The notes below the pieces were generated by a model. The model ran no database searches. It was not told the origin of the DNA and was given only the letters and a program-made list of their open reading frames with translations. A stretch of DNA of 64,000 nt from Curtobacterium pusillum (GTDB lineage: Bacteria > Actinomycetota > Actinomycetes > Actinomycetales > Microbacteriaceae). Both the position numbers and the translations under genes were made by a program. The stretch covers positions 186,001 to 250,000 of the forward strand of contig NZ_JABMCE010000084.1 of assembly GCF_013359865.1 (NCBI RefSeq). Reading direction: 5' to 3'. This document shows, in pieces, positions 23,966 to 32,672 of this stretch (the stretch's first letter is position 1; each line of letters begins with the position of its first letter).

Positions 23966-24999
23966 CCCTTCACCCCGCCGGACATGCCCACCCCGCGCAG
24001 GAACTGACGCTGGAACGCCAGGAACAGGATCACCGGGACGATGAGTGCGAGGAACAGCGCCGCCATCTGGACGCTCAGCTGCGACTGCTTCGTCACGGCC
24101 GGCAGCGCCACCGAGATCGGCTGCAGCTCGGGGTCCTGCAGGACGAGCAGCGGCCAGAGGAAGTCCTTCCACGAGGACATCACGGTGAGCAGGGCGACCA
24201 CGCCGATGATCGGCCGGGACAGCGGCAGCACCACGGACCACAGCACCCGGTACGGTCCGGCCCCGTCGATCCTGGCCGCCTCGAACAGGTCGCGCGGGAC
24301 CCCGTCGAAGAACCGCTTCACCACGAGGATGTTGAACGCGTTCGCCGCACCGGGGAGCCAGACCGCCAGGTAGTTGTCCATCAGGCTGCCGCCCGTGACC
24401 GGCAGGTGCACGATCGTCAGGTAGAGCGGGACGAGCACGACGATGCCGGGCACGAACAGCGTCGCGAGGATCCCGCCGGACACGATCGGCCCCCACTTCG
24501 GCTGCAGCACGCTGAGGACGTACGCGATGCTGACGGTCACGACGAGCGAGATCACCAGCTGGCCACCGGCGACCACCGCGGTCGTGCCGAGGTAGTGACC
24601 GATCCGGGCGTTCGTCCACGCCTGCCAGAGGTTGCCCCACTGCACGCCGGACGGGAAGAACGCAAAGGGCTGCCGGAGGATGTCCTGCGACGTCGAGAAC
24701 GACGACTTGAGGAGCCAGAGCAGCGGACCGAGCCCGGACACGACCAGGCCGACGAGGATGAGCACCTGCACGCTCAGCAGCGTCCGGCGTACGGCCGGTC
24801 GCTTGCGGTCAGCGTCGGAGATGACGCTGCGTTCGGGCTGCTCGACCTCGCGCGGTCGGCGGCGCCACGGGAGCCGGCGCGACCGGGGGCCGTCACCGTC
24901 GCCCGGACCGCCGATGCCGAGCAGGCCGTCCGGGGGTGCCGTCGCGAGCGGGGGTTCGGATGCGGCGCCCGAGGGCACCACCGGGGTCGTCGTGGCCAT
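23962..24999 (-). CDS. Carbohydrate ABC transporter permease (MalG-type)
   Basis: A 345-residue CUT1 sugar permease with six predicted membrane helices and the EAA loop FEAARIDGAGPYRVLWSVVLPLS. It has an unusually long, Pro/Arg-rich cytoplasmic N-terminus of about 70 residues before the first helix. The ATG at 24999 shares one base with the stop of the preceding permease (TGATG). No ATPase is encoded nearby. Confidence 0.88.
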   Translation of the reverse strand: MATTTPVVPSGAASEPPLATAPPDGLLGIGGPGDGDGPRSRRLPWRRRPREVEQPERSVISDADRKRPAVRRTLLSVQVLILVGLVVSGLGPLLWLLKSSFSTSQDILRQPFAFFPSGVQWGNLWQAWTNARIGHYLGTTAVVAGGQLVISLVVTVSIAYVLSVLQPKWGPIVSGGILATLFVPGIVVLVPLYLTIVHLPVTGGSLMDNYLAVWLPGAANAFNILVVKRFFDGVPRDLFEAARIDGAGPYRVLWSVVLPLSRPIIGVVALLTVMSSWKDFLWPLLVLQDPELQPISVALPAVTKQSQLSVQMAALFLALIVPVILFLAFQRQFLRGVGMSGGVKG

Positions 25000-25949
25000 C
25001 AGTCGGTCCCCCACTTCCGGGTCAGCCATTGGTACGCGAACGAGAACAGCGCGAGGACCACCGCCAGCAGCACGCTGAGCGCGGTCGCGGCGCCGTAGTC
25101 GCTGTTCACGAAGGCGTAGTCGTAGATCATGAGCAGGACGGTCAGGGTCGAGTTCTGCGGACCGCCGCCGGTGAAGATGTACGGCTCGGTGAAGATCTGC
25201 ATCGTGCCGATGATCTGGAGCAGCAGCATGATGAGGATGACGCCACGCATCTGCGGCAGCGTGATGTGCCAGATCCGCGACCAGATGCCGGAGCCGTCGA
25301 GTTCGGCGGCCTCGTAGAGTTCCGTCCGGACGCCGGCGAGCGCGGCGAGGTAGATGATCACGGCAGTGCCCGCGGACGCCCAGGTCGTCTCGAGCACGAT
25401 CGACGGGACCGCGCTGTGCACGGAGTTCAGCCAGGGCCAGGGCCCGACGCCGAACCAGCCGAGCACGGTGTTGAACGTCCCCGAGCTGCCGGGGTCGTAG
25501 AAGGTCTTCCAGAGCAGGATCGACACGACCGGCGGCACGACCACCGGCAGGTAGGCCAGTGCGCTGAACACCCAGCTGCGCTTCCGGACCTCGGCGATGA
25601 ACACCGCCAGCAGGATCGGCAGCGGGAACCCGAACACGAACGCCAGGAACGCGTACCAGAGCGTGTTGACGATCGCGCGGGGCAGCAGCGGGTCGGCGAG
25701 CACGTAGGTGAAGTTGCCGAGGCCGACCCAGATGGACGGGCCGACCATGTTCGTCTTCTCGAAGCTCATCACGACCGCGCGGACGATCGGGCCCCACGCG
25801 AAGTAGAGGAACACGAGGAACGCGGGCAGCGCGAGGACGACCGCCGCGGGACCGCCGCGCGAGCGCCAGCGGGAGAACGATGCACGCCGGCGGACCGGCG
25901 GCGTGGCCGCCCGCGCGGTGGCGGGTGCCGGGGATGACGTCGTCGTCAT
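24999..25949 (-). CDS. Carbohydrate ABC transporter permease (MalF-type)
   Basis: A 316-residue CUT1-type permease with six predicted membrane segments, EAA loop YEAAELDGSGIWSRIWHITLP, and an N-terminal basic tail (PPVRRRASFSRW). ATG at 25949 is chosen because GGAGG lies five bases upstream; an in-frame ATG four codons earlier lacks such a site. It sits between the solute-binding-protein gene (66 bases upstream) and the second permease, whose start it overlaps. Confidence 0.88.
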   Translation of the reverse strand: MTTTSSPAPATARAATPPVRRRASFSRWRSRGGPAAVVLALPAFLVFLYFAWGPIVRAVVMSFEKTNMVGPSIWVGLGNFTYVLADPLLPRAIVNTLWYAFLAFVFGFPLPILLAVFIAEVRKRSWVFSALAYLPVVVPPVVSILLWKTFYDPGSSGTFNTVLGWFGVGPWPWLNSVHSAVPSIVLETTWASAGTAVIIYLAALAGVRTELYEAAELDGSGIWSRIWHITLPQMRGVILIMLLLQIIGTMQIFTEPYIFTGGGPQNSTLTVLLMIYDYAFVNSDYGAATALSVLLAVVLALFSFAYQWLTRKWGTD

Positions 25950-26015
25950 GAGGACCTCCATCGGACCGGTGCGGACGGGGCGGCGCTCGCCGCCCCGTCC
26001 ACGTGGGTCACTCGA

Positions 26016-27386
26016 TCAGCGCGTCAGCTTGGCGTCGACGGCCGTCTTGGCCTTCGACAGCTCGGCAGCCGGGTCGAAGGACTTCTCGGTGAGCGCCGCC
26101 TGCATCACGGTGTCGAGCGCGGCGTACACCTCCTGCGCGTCGTTCGACGGTTCGGGGATGATCGGGATGGACGACTGCGTCTTCACGTACGCGGCGAAGT
26201 TCTCCTGGGGCACGTTGATCTCGTCCTTGATCCAGGTGTTGTACTGGTCGTAGGTCGAGGAGTTCACCACGCTCAGCGCCGGGACGCCGACCGGGTTGCC
26301 CGAAGCGGCCGTCGCCTTCGCGACCGTCACCGCCGCCGACTTGCTCTGGTACTGGCGCAGGTAGTGGAAGGCGATCCACTTCACGGCGGCCGTCTTCTGT
26401 GCGTCGTCCACCTTCGGGCTCACCATCTGGATGGAGCCGCCGGTCAGGGTGCCCTGGTCCTTCGACGAGCCGGGGCCCATCGGCATGCCACCCACACCGA
26501 ACGACTTCGGGTCCATGCCGTCGTTCTGGACCGCGGTGTTGTACGCGTCCGGTGCCGCCGGCATCATCGCGACCTTGCCCGCGGCGAAGTCCTTGTACAG
26601 CGTGTCCTGCGTGTACAGCGAGTTCGGCGCGACGGAGCCGTCCTGGAACTTCATCTCGTTGACGGTCTTGAGGGCTTCCTCGGACTTCGCGTTGTCGAAC
26701 ACGGCCTTCTTGCCGTTCTCGCTCTCGACGCGGCCGCCGTAGCTGTAGGACATCGCCGTGAACATCCAACCGCCCTGGTTCTGCGAGGCGAACTGCGCGT
26801 ACCCGGACACGCCGGTGGCGTCCTTGATCTTCTTCGCGTCGGTGCGGACCTCGTCCCACGTCGTCGGCGGCTTGTCCGGGTCCAGCCCGGCCTTCGTGAA
26901 GAGGTCGCGGTTGTAGACGAGTCCGATCGAGTAGGCGGTCGTCGGGACGGCGTAGACATGGCCGTTGTCGTCCGACACGAGCTTCTTCGTCGAGGCGCCC
27001 ATGATCTTGCCGACCCCGGTCGACTTGAGGGTGTCCGTGAGGTCCGCCGCCTGCTTGTTGGCGATGAGGGACTTCGCCTCGGTGAACGCGACGGAGAGCA
27101 CGTCCGGGAGACTGCCGCCGGCGAGCTGGGCGTCGAACGTCGTCGCGTCCCACGTGACCGTCTTCGGCTGCAGCGTGATGTTCGGGTTGGCCTTCTCGAA
27201 CGCTGCGATGTCGGCGTTGTACTGCGCGAGCGCCGCCTTCTGGTCCTTGGTGGGGCGGTCGCCGACCGTGATGGTGACCTTCTGGTCCGACGCGGCCTGG
27301 CCGCCGGACGAGCACGCCGCGAGGCCGGCGGCCAGCACCGCGACGGTGCCGATGGCGGCCGCGGTCCGGAGAGCGGTTCTCTTCAT
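26016..27386 (-). CDS. Extracellular sugar-binding lipoprotein (ABC transporter)
   Basis: A 456-residue family-1 solute-binding protein that starts the second importer operon. Signal peptide with lipobox LAACS near residue 25, so anchored to the outer face of the membrane; the mature part has the usual repeats (TTWDEVRTDAKKI, AAGKVAMMPAAPDAYNT). A GGAG site stands just upstream of the ATG at 27386. The promoter and CAAGCGCTTG operator at 27431-27478 lie 45 bases upstream. The ligand is unknown; the downstream sugar-acid enzymes suggest an aldose, uronate or their oligomers. Confidence 0.9.
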   Translation of the reverse strand: MKRTALRTAAAIGTVAVLAAGLAACSSGGQAASDQKVTITVGDRPTKDQKAALAQYNADIAAFEKANPNITLQPKTVTWDATTFDAQLAGGSLPDVLSVAFTEAKSLIANKQAADLTDTLKSTGVGKIMGASTKKLVSDDNGHVYAVPTTAYSIGLVYNRDLFTKAGLDPDKPPTTWDEVRTDAKKIKDATGVSGYAQFASQNQGGWMFTAMSYSYGGRVESENGKKAVFDNAKSEEALKTVNEMKFQDGSVAPNSLYTQDTLYKDFAAGKVAMMPAAPDAYNTAVQNDGMDPKSFGVGGMPMGPGSSKDQGTLTGGSIQMVSPKVDDAQKTAAVKWIAFHYLRQYQSKSAAVTVAKATAASGNPVGVPALSVVNSSTYDQYNTWIKDEINVPQENFAAYVKTQSSIPIIPEPSNDAQEVYAALDTVMQAALTEKSFDPAAELSKAKTAVDAKLTR

Positions 27387-27430
27387 TGAGAACTCCTTCG
27401 TCATCGTGTGTTGCGCCCGGTGTCCGGAGT

Positions 27431-27478
27431 TGGACAAGCGCTTGTTCAAAGAATGCGACGCGAGTGCCGACTTGTCAA
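27431..27478 (-). promoter_or_regulatory. Promoter and LacI-type operator of the sugar-acid importer operon
   Basis: Minus-strand TTGACA (27473-27478), a 17-base spacer and CATTCT (27450-27455), followed directly by the palindrome TGGACAAGCGCTTGTTCA (27431-27448). The arrangement copies that at 20716-20770, down to the spacing and the -10-like CAT(T/G)CT, which argues for one repressor, most likely the LacI protein encoded at 20807. Confidence 0.82.
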
Positions 27479-27510
27479 TCACCCGAGCCGTTCCGTTCCG
27501 TTCTGCGGGA

Positions 27511-27632
27511 TCACTTGTGCGCGTTCGCGGGGTCACGCGTCTGGGTTGACGGGGTCACGCGTCTGCGTTCCGCCGGATCGCGCGTCTGCGTTCCGGCGGA
27601 TCACGCGTCTGCGTTCCGCCGGATCACGCGTC
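27511..27632. repeat. Six-copy 22-23-bp tandem repeat
   Basis: Copies of a unit containing TCACGCGTC and TGCGTTCCGCCGGA begin at 27511 (degenerate), 27533, 27555, 27578, 27601 and 27624. The last copy overlaps the stop codon of the carbohydrate-binding remnant, so the array seems to have grown by duplication of the end of that gene plus 14 following bases. Sequence drift increases away from the gene. Confidence 0.8.
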
Positions 27633-27803
27633 GAGCACGAAGCCGCGGAAGAGGCCCGAGTCCTTGCCGTTCCCGATGCCCGAGGCCCACTCGATGTAGC
27701 CCTTGCGTCCGGCACCGTCGTTGTCGTTCACGACCATGGAGAAGCTGACGAGCCCGCCGGACGGGTCGATGCCGAGGTCGTCCCAGGACATCCCCGCCTC
27801 GTA
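27624..27803 (-). pseudogene. C-terminal remnant of a CBM9/DOMON-like carbohydrate-binding domain
   Basis: About 59 codons read EAGMSWDDLGIDPSGG, VSFSMVVNDNDGAGRKGYIEW and SGLFRGFVLDA, the pattern of the C-terminal beta strands of family 9-type carbohydrate-binding domains (N-D-x-D-G-x-G-R-x-G-x-I-x-W). The frame continues to 27884 but the residues upstream (Cys- and Arg-rich) do not match. The rest of the protein, presumably a secreted glycosidase, is gone. Confidence 0.6.
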
Positions 27804-28020
27804 GCAACATGCCCTCACCCCGCATGCGGTACAGCCGAGCGGCTGGTAGCCCCTCGGCCGTCCTGCTCGCGGATCGGACTCCACCCCCGTTCGGGGGTCT
27901 TGGACTTGTGTCTCCTTTCAGGGTTACGCTCAGCAGCACAGCACTCCAGCTGTAGGCGGTTTCACCAACTGCCGAACGCGGTCTCACCAACCGCAGGATC
28001 AGGATCAGGAGCGAAGCCAC
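27804..28020 (+). promoter_or_regulatory. Upstream region of the surface-protein gene
   Basis: This stretch holds a small hairpin (ACCCCC/GGGGGT around GTTC, 27893-27908) and two copies of a 12-mer, TTCACCAACTGC (27961-27972) and CTCACCAACCGC (27983-27994), 22 bases apart, that is about two helical turns. AGGATCAGGATCAGGAG before the ATG supplies the ribosome site. No confident -35/-10 pair was found. Confidence 0.35.
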
Positions 28021-31000
28021 ATGAGGCTCGGAGTACTCGCGCGCGCCCGGAAAGACCCAGCGGCGCCGACACCAACCCGTTGGAACGGCAGGACACAGGG
28101 CATCGCGGTCATCACCGCAGCGCTCCTGGGAGCCGGCGGCAGCGTCCTCGCAGCCGCACCGGCCACAGCGGCACCTGCCGCATCGACCAGTGTGGGCCGC
28201 TTCCTCAGCGGATCCGCGCTCGGCATCGACCTCGACGACATCCTCACCGTGACCCCCGCGGACGCGGTCAACACCGGTGGCGCGACGGTCACGGACATGC
28301 ACCCGCTGGACGTCACCGCGCTCAACGCCGTCAACGTGAACATCGGCGACGGGCTGAACCTCCTCGGCGACAACGGCATCCTCACGTTGGGTGCGGCGAA
28401 CCAGTACGCGCAGGCGAACCCGGACGGCAGCTCCCTGGCGGCGTCCGGCGCGGTCACGAACACCGGCGGCATCGGCGTCGGCGGCCAGGACGGCGTCCCA
28501 CAGGCCAACGCCAGACTCGACCTGTCCGGCCTGATCGGCTCCGACGCCGCGGGAGCACTCGCCGACCTGCAGGTCGAGGTCGGCGCGGTGTCGGCGACGG
28601 CTGCGCAGGCGGCAGGTCCGGACGGGGCGCAGACCGGTGACTACGGCATCGAAGGGCTCGACATGACCCTGACGAGCCCGGCGCTCGGCGACACGGTCAC
28701 GGGACTCCGCACCACACTGAACGGACTGCAGCCGACCGTCGACAACCTGCAGACCCTGCTCCAGGTCCTCGGCCCGTTGGTGGAGGTGTCCGGGATCCCG
28801 AACCTGACGAGCGTGCTCGACTCGGCGACGAACGTCACGAGCGCCGACGGATCGATCACCGCGAACCTGCAGACCGGTGCGATCACGATCGACGTCGCGG
28901 CGGTGCTCACCAACGCGGGCCTCGACCTCAACGACCTGCCGGCGAACACCCAGCTGCTGCCGTACATCACGGACGCGCTCACGACGCAGCTCCTGCCCGC
29001 GATCACTGCTGCGCTCCAGGGCGTCGTGTCACAACTCACCACGTCACTGCAGAACCTCACGGTCACACTCGCCGGGCTACCGGTGGACGCCGGGGAGGTC
29101 CTGCCGATCGTCAACCCGGTCCTCGAGCAGGTCGTCGCTCCGATCAACGACGTGATCGACGGACTCGGTTCGACCGTCATCACGCCACTCGCTGACGCGC
29201 TGACCGACGTCGTCTCGCTGCAGGGCAACGTGCAGGAGACGAGCGCAGGTGTCTTCACGCAACGGGCGCTCCGCGTCGGCCTGCTGCCCAACGCCGAGAC
29301 ACCGGCTGCGGTGGTCAACCTGGCGTCGGCCTCGGTCGGGCCGAACGCCGGCCCGCTCGCGGCACCGACCGCGACCGCGCTGACTCCCGACAACGGGCCG
29401 GCCTCGGGCGGCACGACGGTGACCGTGACCGGTACCGGGTTCACCGACGACTCGACCGTCTCGGTCGACGGTTCCGACCCCATCACACCCGACAGCGTCT
29501 CCGACGACGGCACCTCGCTGACGTTCACCACCCCGGCCCACGCAACCGGTGACGTGGACGTCACGGTCACGACCGCCGCGGGCACCTCGGATCCGCTGAC
29601 CTACACGTACACCCCCGCTCCGGCGGAGGCACCGACGGCGACCGCCCTGGACCCGGACAACGGTCCGACCGGTGGCGGCACGACGGTCACCGTGACGGGC
29701 ACCGGGTTCACGGACGACGCCACCGTGTCGGTCGACGGTTCCGACCCCATCACTCCGGACAGCATCTCCGAGGACGGCACGGAGCTCACCTTCACCACCC
29801 CTGCGCACGTGGCCGGTGACGTGGACGTGACGGTGACCACCGGGGCGGGTACCTCGGAGCCCCTGTCCTTCACGTACAACCCTGCTCCCGCCGGAGCTCC
29901 GACGCTCGAAGCTCTGGACCCCGACAACGGGCCGGCGTCCGGCGGCACGACGGTCACGGTGACCGGTACCGGCTTCACCGACCAGTCGACCGTCTCGGTC
30001 GACGGTTCCGACCCGATCACACCGGACAGCGTGTCGGAGGACGGCACGACGCTGACGTTCACCACGCCCGCGCACGCCGCCGGCGAGGTCCCGGTGACCG
30101 TCACGAACGGCGACGCCACCTCGGCACCGCTGACCTACACCTACGACGCCGCGGTGCCGACGGTCACGGCGATCGACCCGGACAACGGTCCGGCCGAGGG
30201 CGGCACGACGGTGACCCTGACCGGTACGGGCTTCACGGACGACGCCACGGTGTCGGTCGACGGGTCGGACCCGATCACGCCCGACAGTGTTTCCGACGAC
30301 GGCACGACGCTCACCTTCACCACACCGCCGCACACTGCTGGCGACGTGGACGTGACGGTGACCACGGGCGCCGGTTCGTCCGATCCGGTGACCTTCACGT
30401 ACGACGAGCCGGCCGCAGGAGCACCGACCCTCGAGTCCCTGGACCCCGACAACGGGCCGGCCGCGGGTGGCACGACGGTGACCGTCACGGGAACCGGGTT
30501 CACCGACGACTCGACCGTCTCGGTCGACGGTTCCGACCCCATCGCACCGGACAGCGTGTCCGAGGACGGCACGACGTTGACGTTCACCACGCCCGCGCAC
30601 GCCGCCGGCGAGGTCCCAGTGACCGTCACGAACGGCGACGTCACCTCGGCACCGCTGGCGTTCAGGTACGACGCCGCACCCGCCGGGGTGCCCACGCTGA
30701 CCGCGCTCGACCCCGACAACGGGCCGGCCGCGGGCGGCACGACGGTGACCGTGACCGGTACCGGGTTCACCGACGACTCGACGGTGTCGGTCGACGGTTC
30801 GGACCCGATCACGCCGGACAGCGTCTCTGCGGACGGGATGTCCCTCACGTTCACGACGCCCGCGCATGCTGCGGGCGCGGTCACGGTCACGGTGACGACG
30901 GCAGGCGGCACCTCGGATCCGCTGACGTACACGTACAACAGCGTTGCGGCTCCGGAGCCCCCGGTCATCACGTCGCCGGAGGACGGCGGCACAGTCACGA

Positions 31001-31386
31001 CCGGCACCCCGCAGATCTCCGGGACCGGTGAGCCCGGTGCGACCGTCACGATCCGCATCGGTGACACGATCGTGTGCACGGCGGTGGTCGCGCCGAACGG
31101 CACGTGGACCTGCACGCCGCTAGTCGCGCTGGGCGATGGCACCTACACGATCACGGCGACGCAGGCCGGCGACGGCGGCGAGTCGGACCTGTCCGACCCG
31201 GTGACCTTCACCGTCGCGCTGGCGACCGCTGCAGTCAACGGCAACGGCAACGGCTACGGGTCAGGGACGGACCGCGCGCTCGCCTACACCGGTTCGGACA
31301 CTGCGCCGATGATCGCGATCGCACTGCTGCTCCTGCTCGGAGGCGCCGGCCTGACGGTCGTGCGTCGTCGCCACCGCCGCGGTTGA
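28021..31386 (+). CDS. Wall-anchored surface protein with six IPT/TIG repeats
   Basis: A 1121-residue exported protein. Residues 1-~52 form a long signal peptide ending PATAAPAAS. The next ~390 residues resemble the 'choice-of-anchor G' region (SVGRFLSGSALGIDLDDIL, then DLSGLIGSDAAGALADLQV). Six IPT/TIG immunoglobulin-like repeats span ~449-975, each starting PDNGP...GGTTVTVTGTGF. A bacterial Ig-like domain follows (PEPPVITSPEDGGTVTTG). The end has LAYTG (1087-1091), a membrane helix and RRRHRRG, a sorting signal of the LAXTG type used by class E sortases. No sortase is in the window. A role in adhesion or wall structure is inferred. Confidence 0.88.
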   Translation: MRLGVLARARKDPAAPTPTRWNGRTQGIAVITAALLGAGGSVLAAAPATAAPAASTSVGRFLSGSALGIDLDDILTVTPADAVNTGGATVTDMHPLDVTALNAVNVNIGDGLNLLGDNGILTLGAANQYAQANPDGSSLAASGAVTNTGGIGVGGQDGVPQANARLDLSGLIGSDAAGALADLQVEVGAVSATAAQAAGPDGAQTGDYGIEGLDMTLTSPALGDTVTGLRTTLNGLQPTVDNLQTLLQVLGPLVEVSGIPNLTSVLDSATNVTSADGSITANLQTGAITIDVAAVLTNAGLDLNDLPANTQLLPYITDALTTQLLPAITAALQGVVSQLTTSLQNLTVTLAGLPVDAGEVLPIVNPVLEQVVAPINDVIDGLGSTVITPLADALTDVVSLQGNVQETSAGVFTQRALRVGLLPNAETPAAVVNLASASVGPNAGPLAAPTATALTPDNGPASGGTTVTVTGTGFTDDSTVSVDGSDPITPDSVSDDGTSLTFTTPAHATGDVDVTVTTAAGTSDPLTYTYTPAPAEAPTATALDPDNGPTGGGTTVTVTGTGFTDDATVSVDGSDPITPDSISEDGTELTFTTPAHVAGDVDVTVTTGAGTSEPLSFTYNPAPAGAPTLEALDPDNGPASGGTTVTVTGTGFTDQSTVSVDGSDPITPDSVSEDGTTLTFTTPAHAAGEVPVTVTNGDATSAPLTYTYDAAVPTVTAIDPDNGPAEGGTTVTLTGTGFTDDATVSVDGSDPITPDSVSDDGTTLTFTTPPHTAGDVDVTVTTGAGSSDPVTFTYDEPAAGAPTLESLDPDNGPAAGGTTVTVTGTGFTDDSTVSVDGSDPIAPDSVSEDGTTLTFTTPAHAAGEVPVTVTNGDVTSAPLAFRYDAAPAGVPTLTALDPDNGPAAGGTTVTVTGTGFTDDSTVSVDGSDPITPDSVSADGMSLTFTTPAHAAGAVTVTVTTAGGTSDPLTYTYNSVAAPEPPVITSPEDGGTVTTGTPQISGTGEPGATVTIRIGDTIVCTAVVAPNGTWTCTPLVALGDGTYTITATQAGDGGESDLSDPVTFTVALATAAVNGNGNGYGSGTDRALAYTGSDTAPMIAIALLLLLGGAGLTVVRRRHRRG
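29365..30945 (+). repeat. Array of six near-identical IPT/TIG-encoding repeats (~265 bp)
   Basis: Within the surface-protein gene, units begin near 29365, 29629, 29899, 30158, 30421 and 30688. The stretches coding for VSVDGSDPITPDS and GTTVTVTGTGFT are almost unchanged at the DNA level between units, which suggests recent duplication or gene conversion. Repeat number could vary between strains. Confidence 0.85.
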
Positions 31387-31424
31387 CGATCCACATCCGC
31401 TGACGCACCACGGCTGCGGGTGAC

Positions 31425-31472
31425 GCAGGAAGAGCGCCCGTCGGGATCCGTCCCGACGGGCGCTCTTCCTGC
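31425..31472 (+). terminator. Rho-independent-type hairpin after the surface-protein gene
   Basis: A perfect 22-base stem (GCAGGAAGAGCGCCCGTCGG and onward) with a four-base TCCG loop, 38 bases after the stop codon. No long T tract follows, which is usual in high-GC actinobacteria. Confidence 0.8.
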
Positions 31473-31601
31473 CGCCGTCCCTTCTTCCGAGACAGAACCA
31501 GAACGATCCGGCCGGCTTCCGCACGGGCAGACTGGCTGAGAAGAGGCGAATGGGTGACGGCCAGTGGCGGCCGTTGCTCGCCCGATCCAAGGAGGAGCAC
31601 G

Positions 31602-32672
31602 ATGAAGGCACTGCGTTACGTCGAGGTCGGGAAAGCCCCGGTCGTCGTCGACATCCCGATCCCCACTCCCGGGCCCGGCCAGGTGTTGGTCAAGGTCACA
31701 GCCGCCGGGGTGTGCCACTCGGACGACTACGTGATGGGTCTGCCCGAGAAGGACTACCTCGAGCAGCAGTACCCGCTCCCCCTCACCCTCGGCCACGAGG
31801 GGGTCGGTGTGGTGCACGAGCTCGGCGAGGGCGCGGCCACCGCGTTGAAGGTCGGTGACGCGGTCGCCGTCTACGGGCCCTGGGGCTGCGGCTACTGCCA
31901 CAACTGCTCCCAGGGCCGCGAGAACTACTGCACCAACGCGGTCGAGCTCGGCATCCGACCGCCGGGCCTCGGCAGCCAGGGGTCGATGGCCGAGTACATG
32001 CTCGTCGACGACCCCCGCCACCTCGTTCCCCTCGGCGACCTCGACCCGGTCCAGAACGTCGCGCTCACCGACGCCGGCCTCACCCCGTACCACGCGATCA
32101 AGCAGAGCCTGCCGAAACTCGGCGCCGGCACCTACGCCGTCGTCATCGGCACCGGCGGTCTCGGGCACGTCGGCATCCAGATCCTGAAGGCCGTTTCGGG
32201 TGCAACGGTCATCGCTCTCGACGTGAACGAGGAGAAGTTGGCACTCGCCAAGGAGGTGGGCGCTGACATCACGATCATCAGCGACAGCGACGCTGCCGCG
32301 AAGATCATGGATGCCACGCACGGCCTCGGCGCCAACGCAGTGTTCGACTTCGTCGGGGCGAAACCCACCATTCCCCTCGCCCTCTCCGTCGCCGCGATCG
32401 AAGCCGACGTGACGATCGTCGGCATCGGCGGAGGCACCGCGGAGTTCGGCTTCGGAAGCATCAACTACGACGCGGCCGTCCGCATCCCCTACTGGGGATA
32501 CCGCAACGAACTCATCGAAGTCCTCGACCTCGCCCGCGCCGGAAAGGTCGGTGTCGAGATCCAGCGGTATTCACTCGACGAGAGCCCCAAGGCCTACGCC
32601 GACCTGAAGGAAGGCACCATCCGCGGCCGAGCAGTCATCGTCCCCGAGAGCACCGAACGGTCGGGCCGCTGA
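31602..32672 (+). CDS. Zinc-dependent NAD(P) alcohol dehydrogenase
   Basis: A 356-residue medium-chain dehydrogenase. Catalytic zinc ligands Cys38 (GVCHSDD) and His65-Glu66 (GHEGVG), structural-zinc cysteines 96, 99, 102 and 110 (GCGYCHNC...NYC), and the nucleotide-binding GTGGLGHVG near residue 175 are all present, so it should be active on primary alcohols or aldehydes. ATG at 31602 has AAGGAGG eight bases upstream. Its last 38 bases overlap the converging MDR-type gene. Confidence 0.93.
   Translation: MKALRYVEVGKAPVVVDIPIPTPGPGQVLVKVTAAGVCHSDDYVMGLPEKDYLEQQYPLPLTLGHEGVGVVHELGEGAATALKVGDAVAVYGPWGCGYCHNCSQGRENYCTNAVELGIRPPGLGSQGSMAEYMLVDDPRHLVPLGDLDPVQNVALTDAGLTPYHAIKQSLPKLGAGTYAVVIGTGGLGHVGIQILKAVSGATVIALDVNEEKLALAKEVGADITIISDSDAAAKIMDATHGLGANAVFDFVGAKPTIPLALSVAAIEADVTIVGIGGGTAEFGFGSINYDAAVRIPYWGYRNELIEVLDLARAGKVGVEIQRYSLDESPKAYADLKEGTIRGRAVIVPESTERSGR

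Noticed and set aside
27511-27632. Short CRISPR or integron-like array
   Set aside because: Units are contiguous without unique spacers, and no Cas or integrase gene is nearby. A simple tandem duplication explains it.
29365-30945. CRISPR-like array
   Set aside because: The regular repeats are in-frame protein-coding TIG units of ~265 bases, not short repeats with unique spacers.
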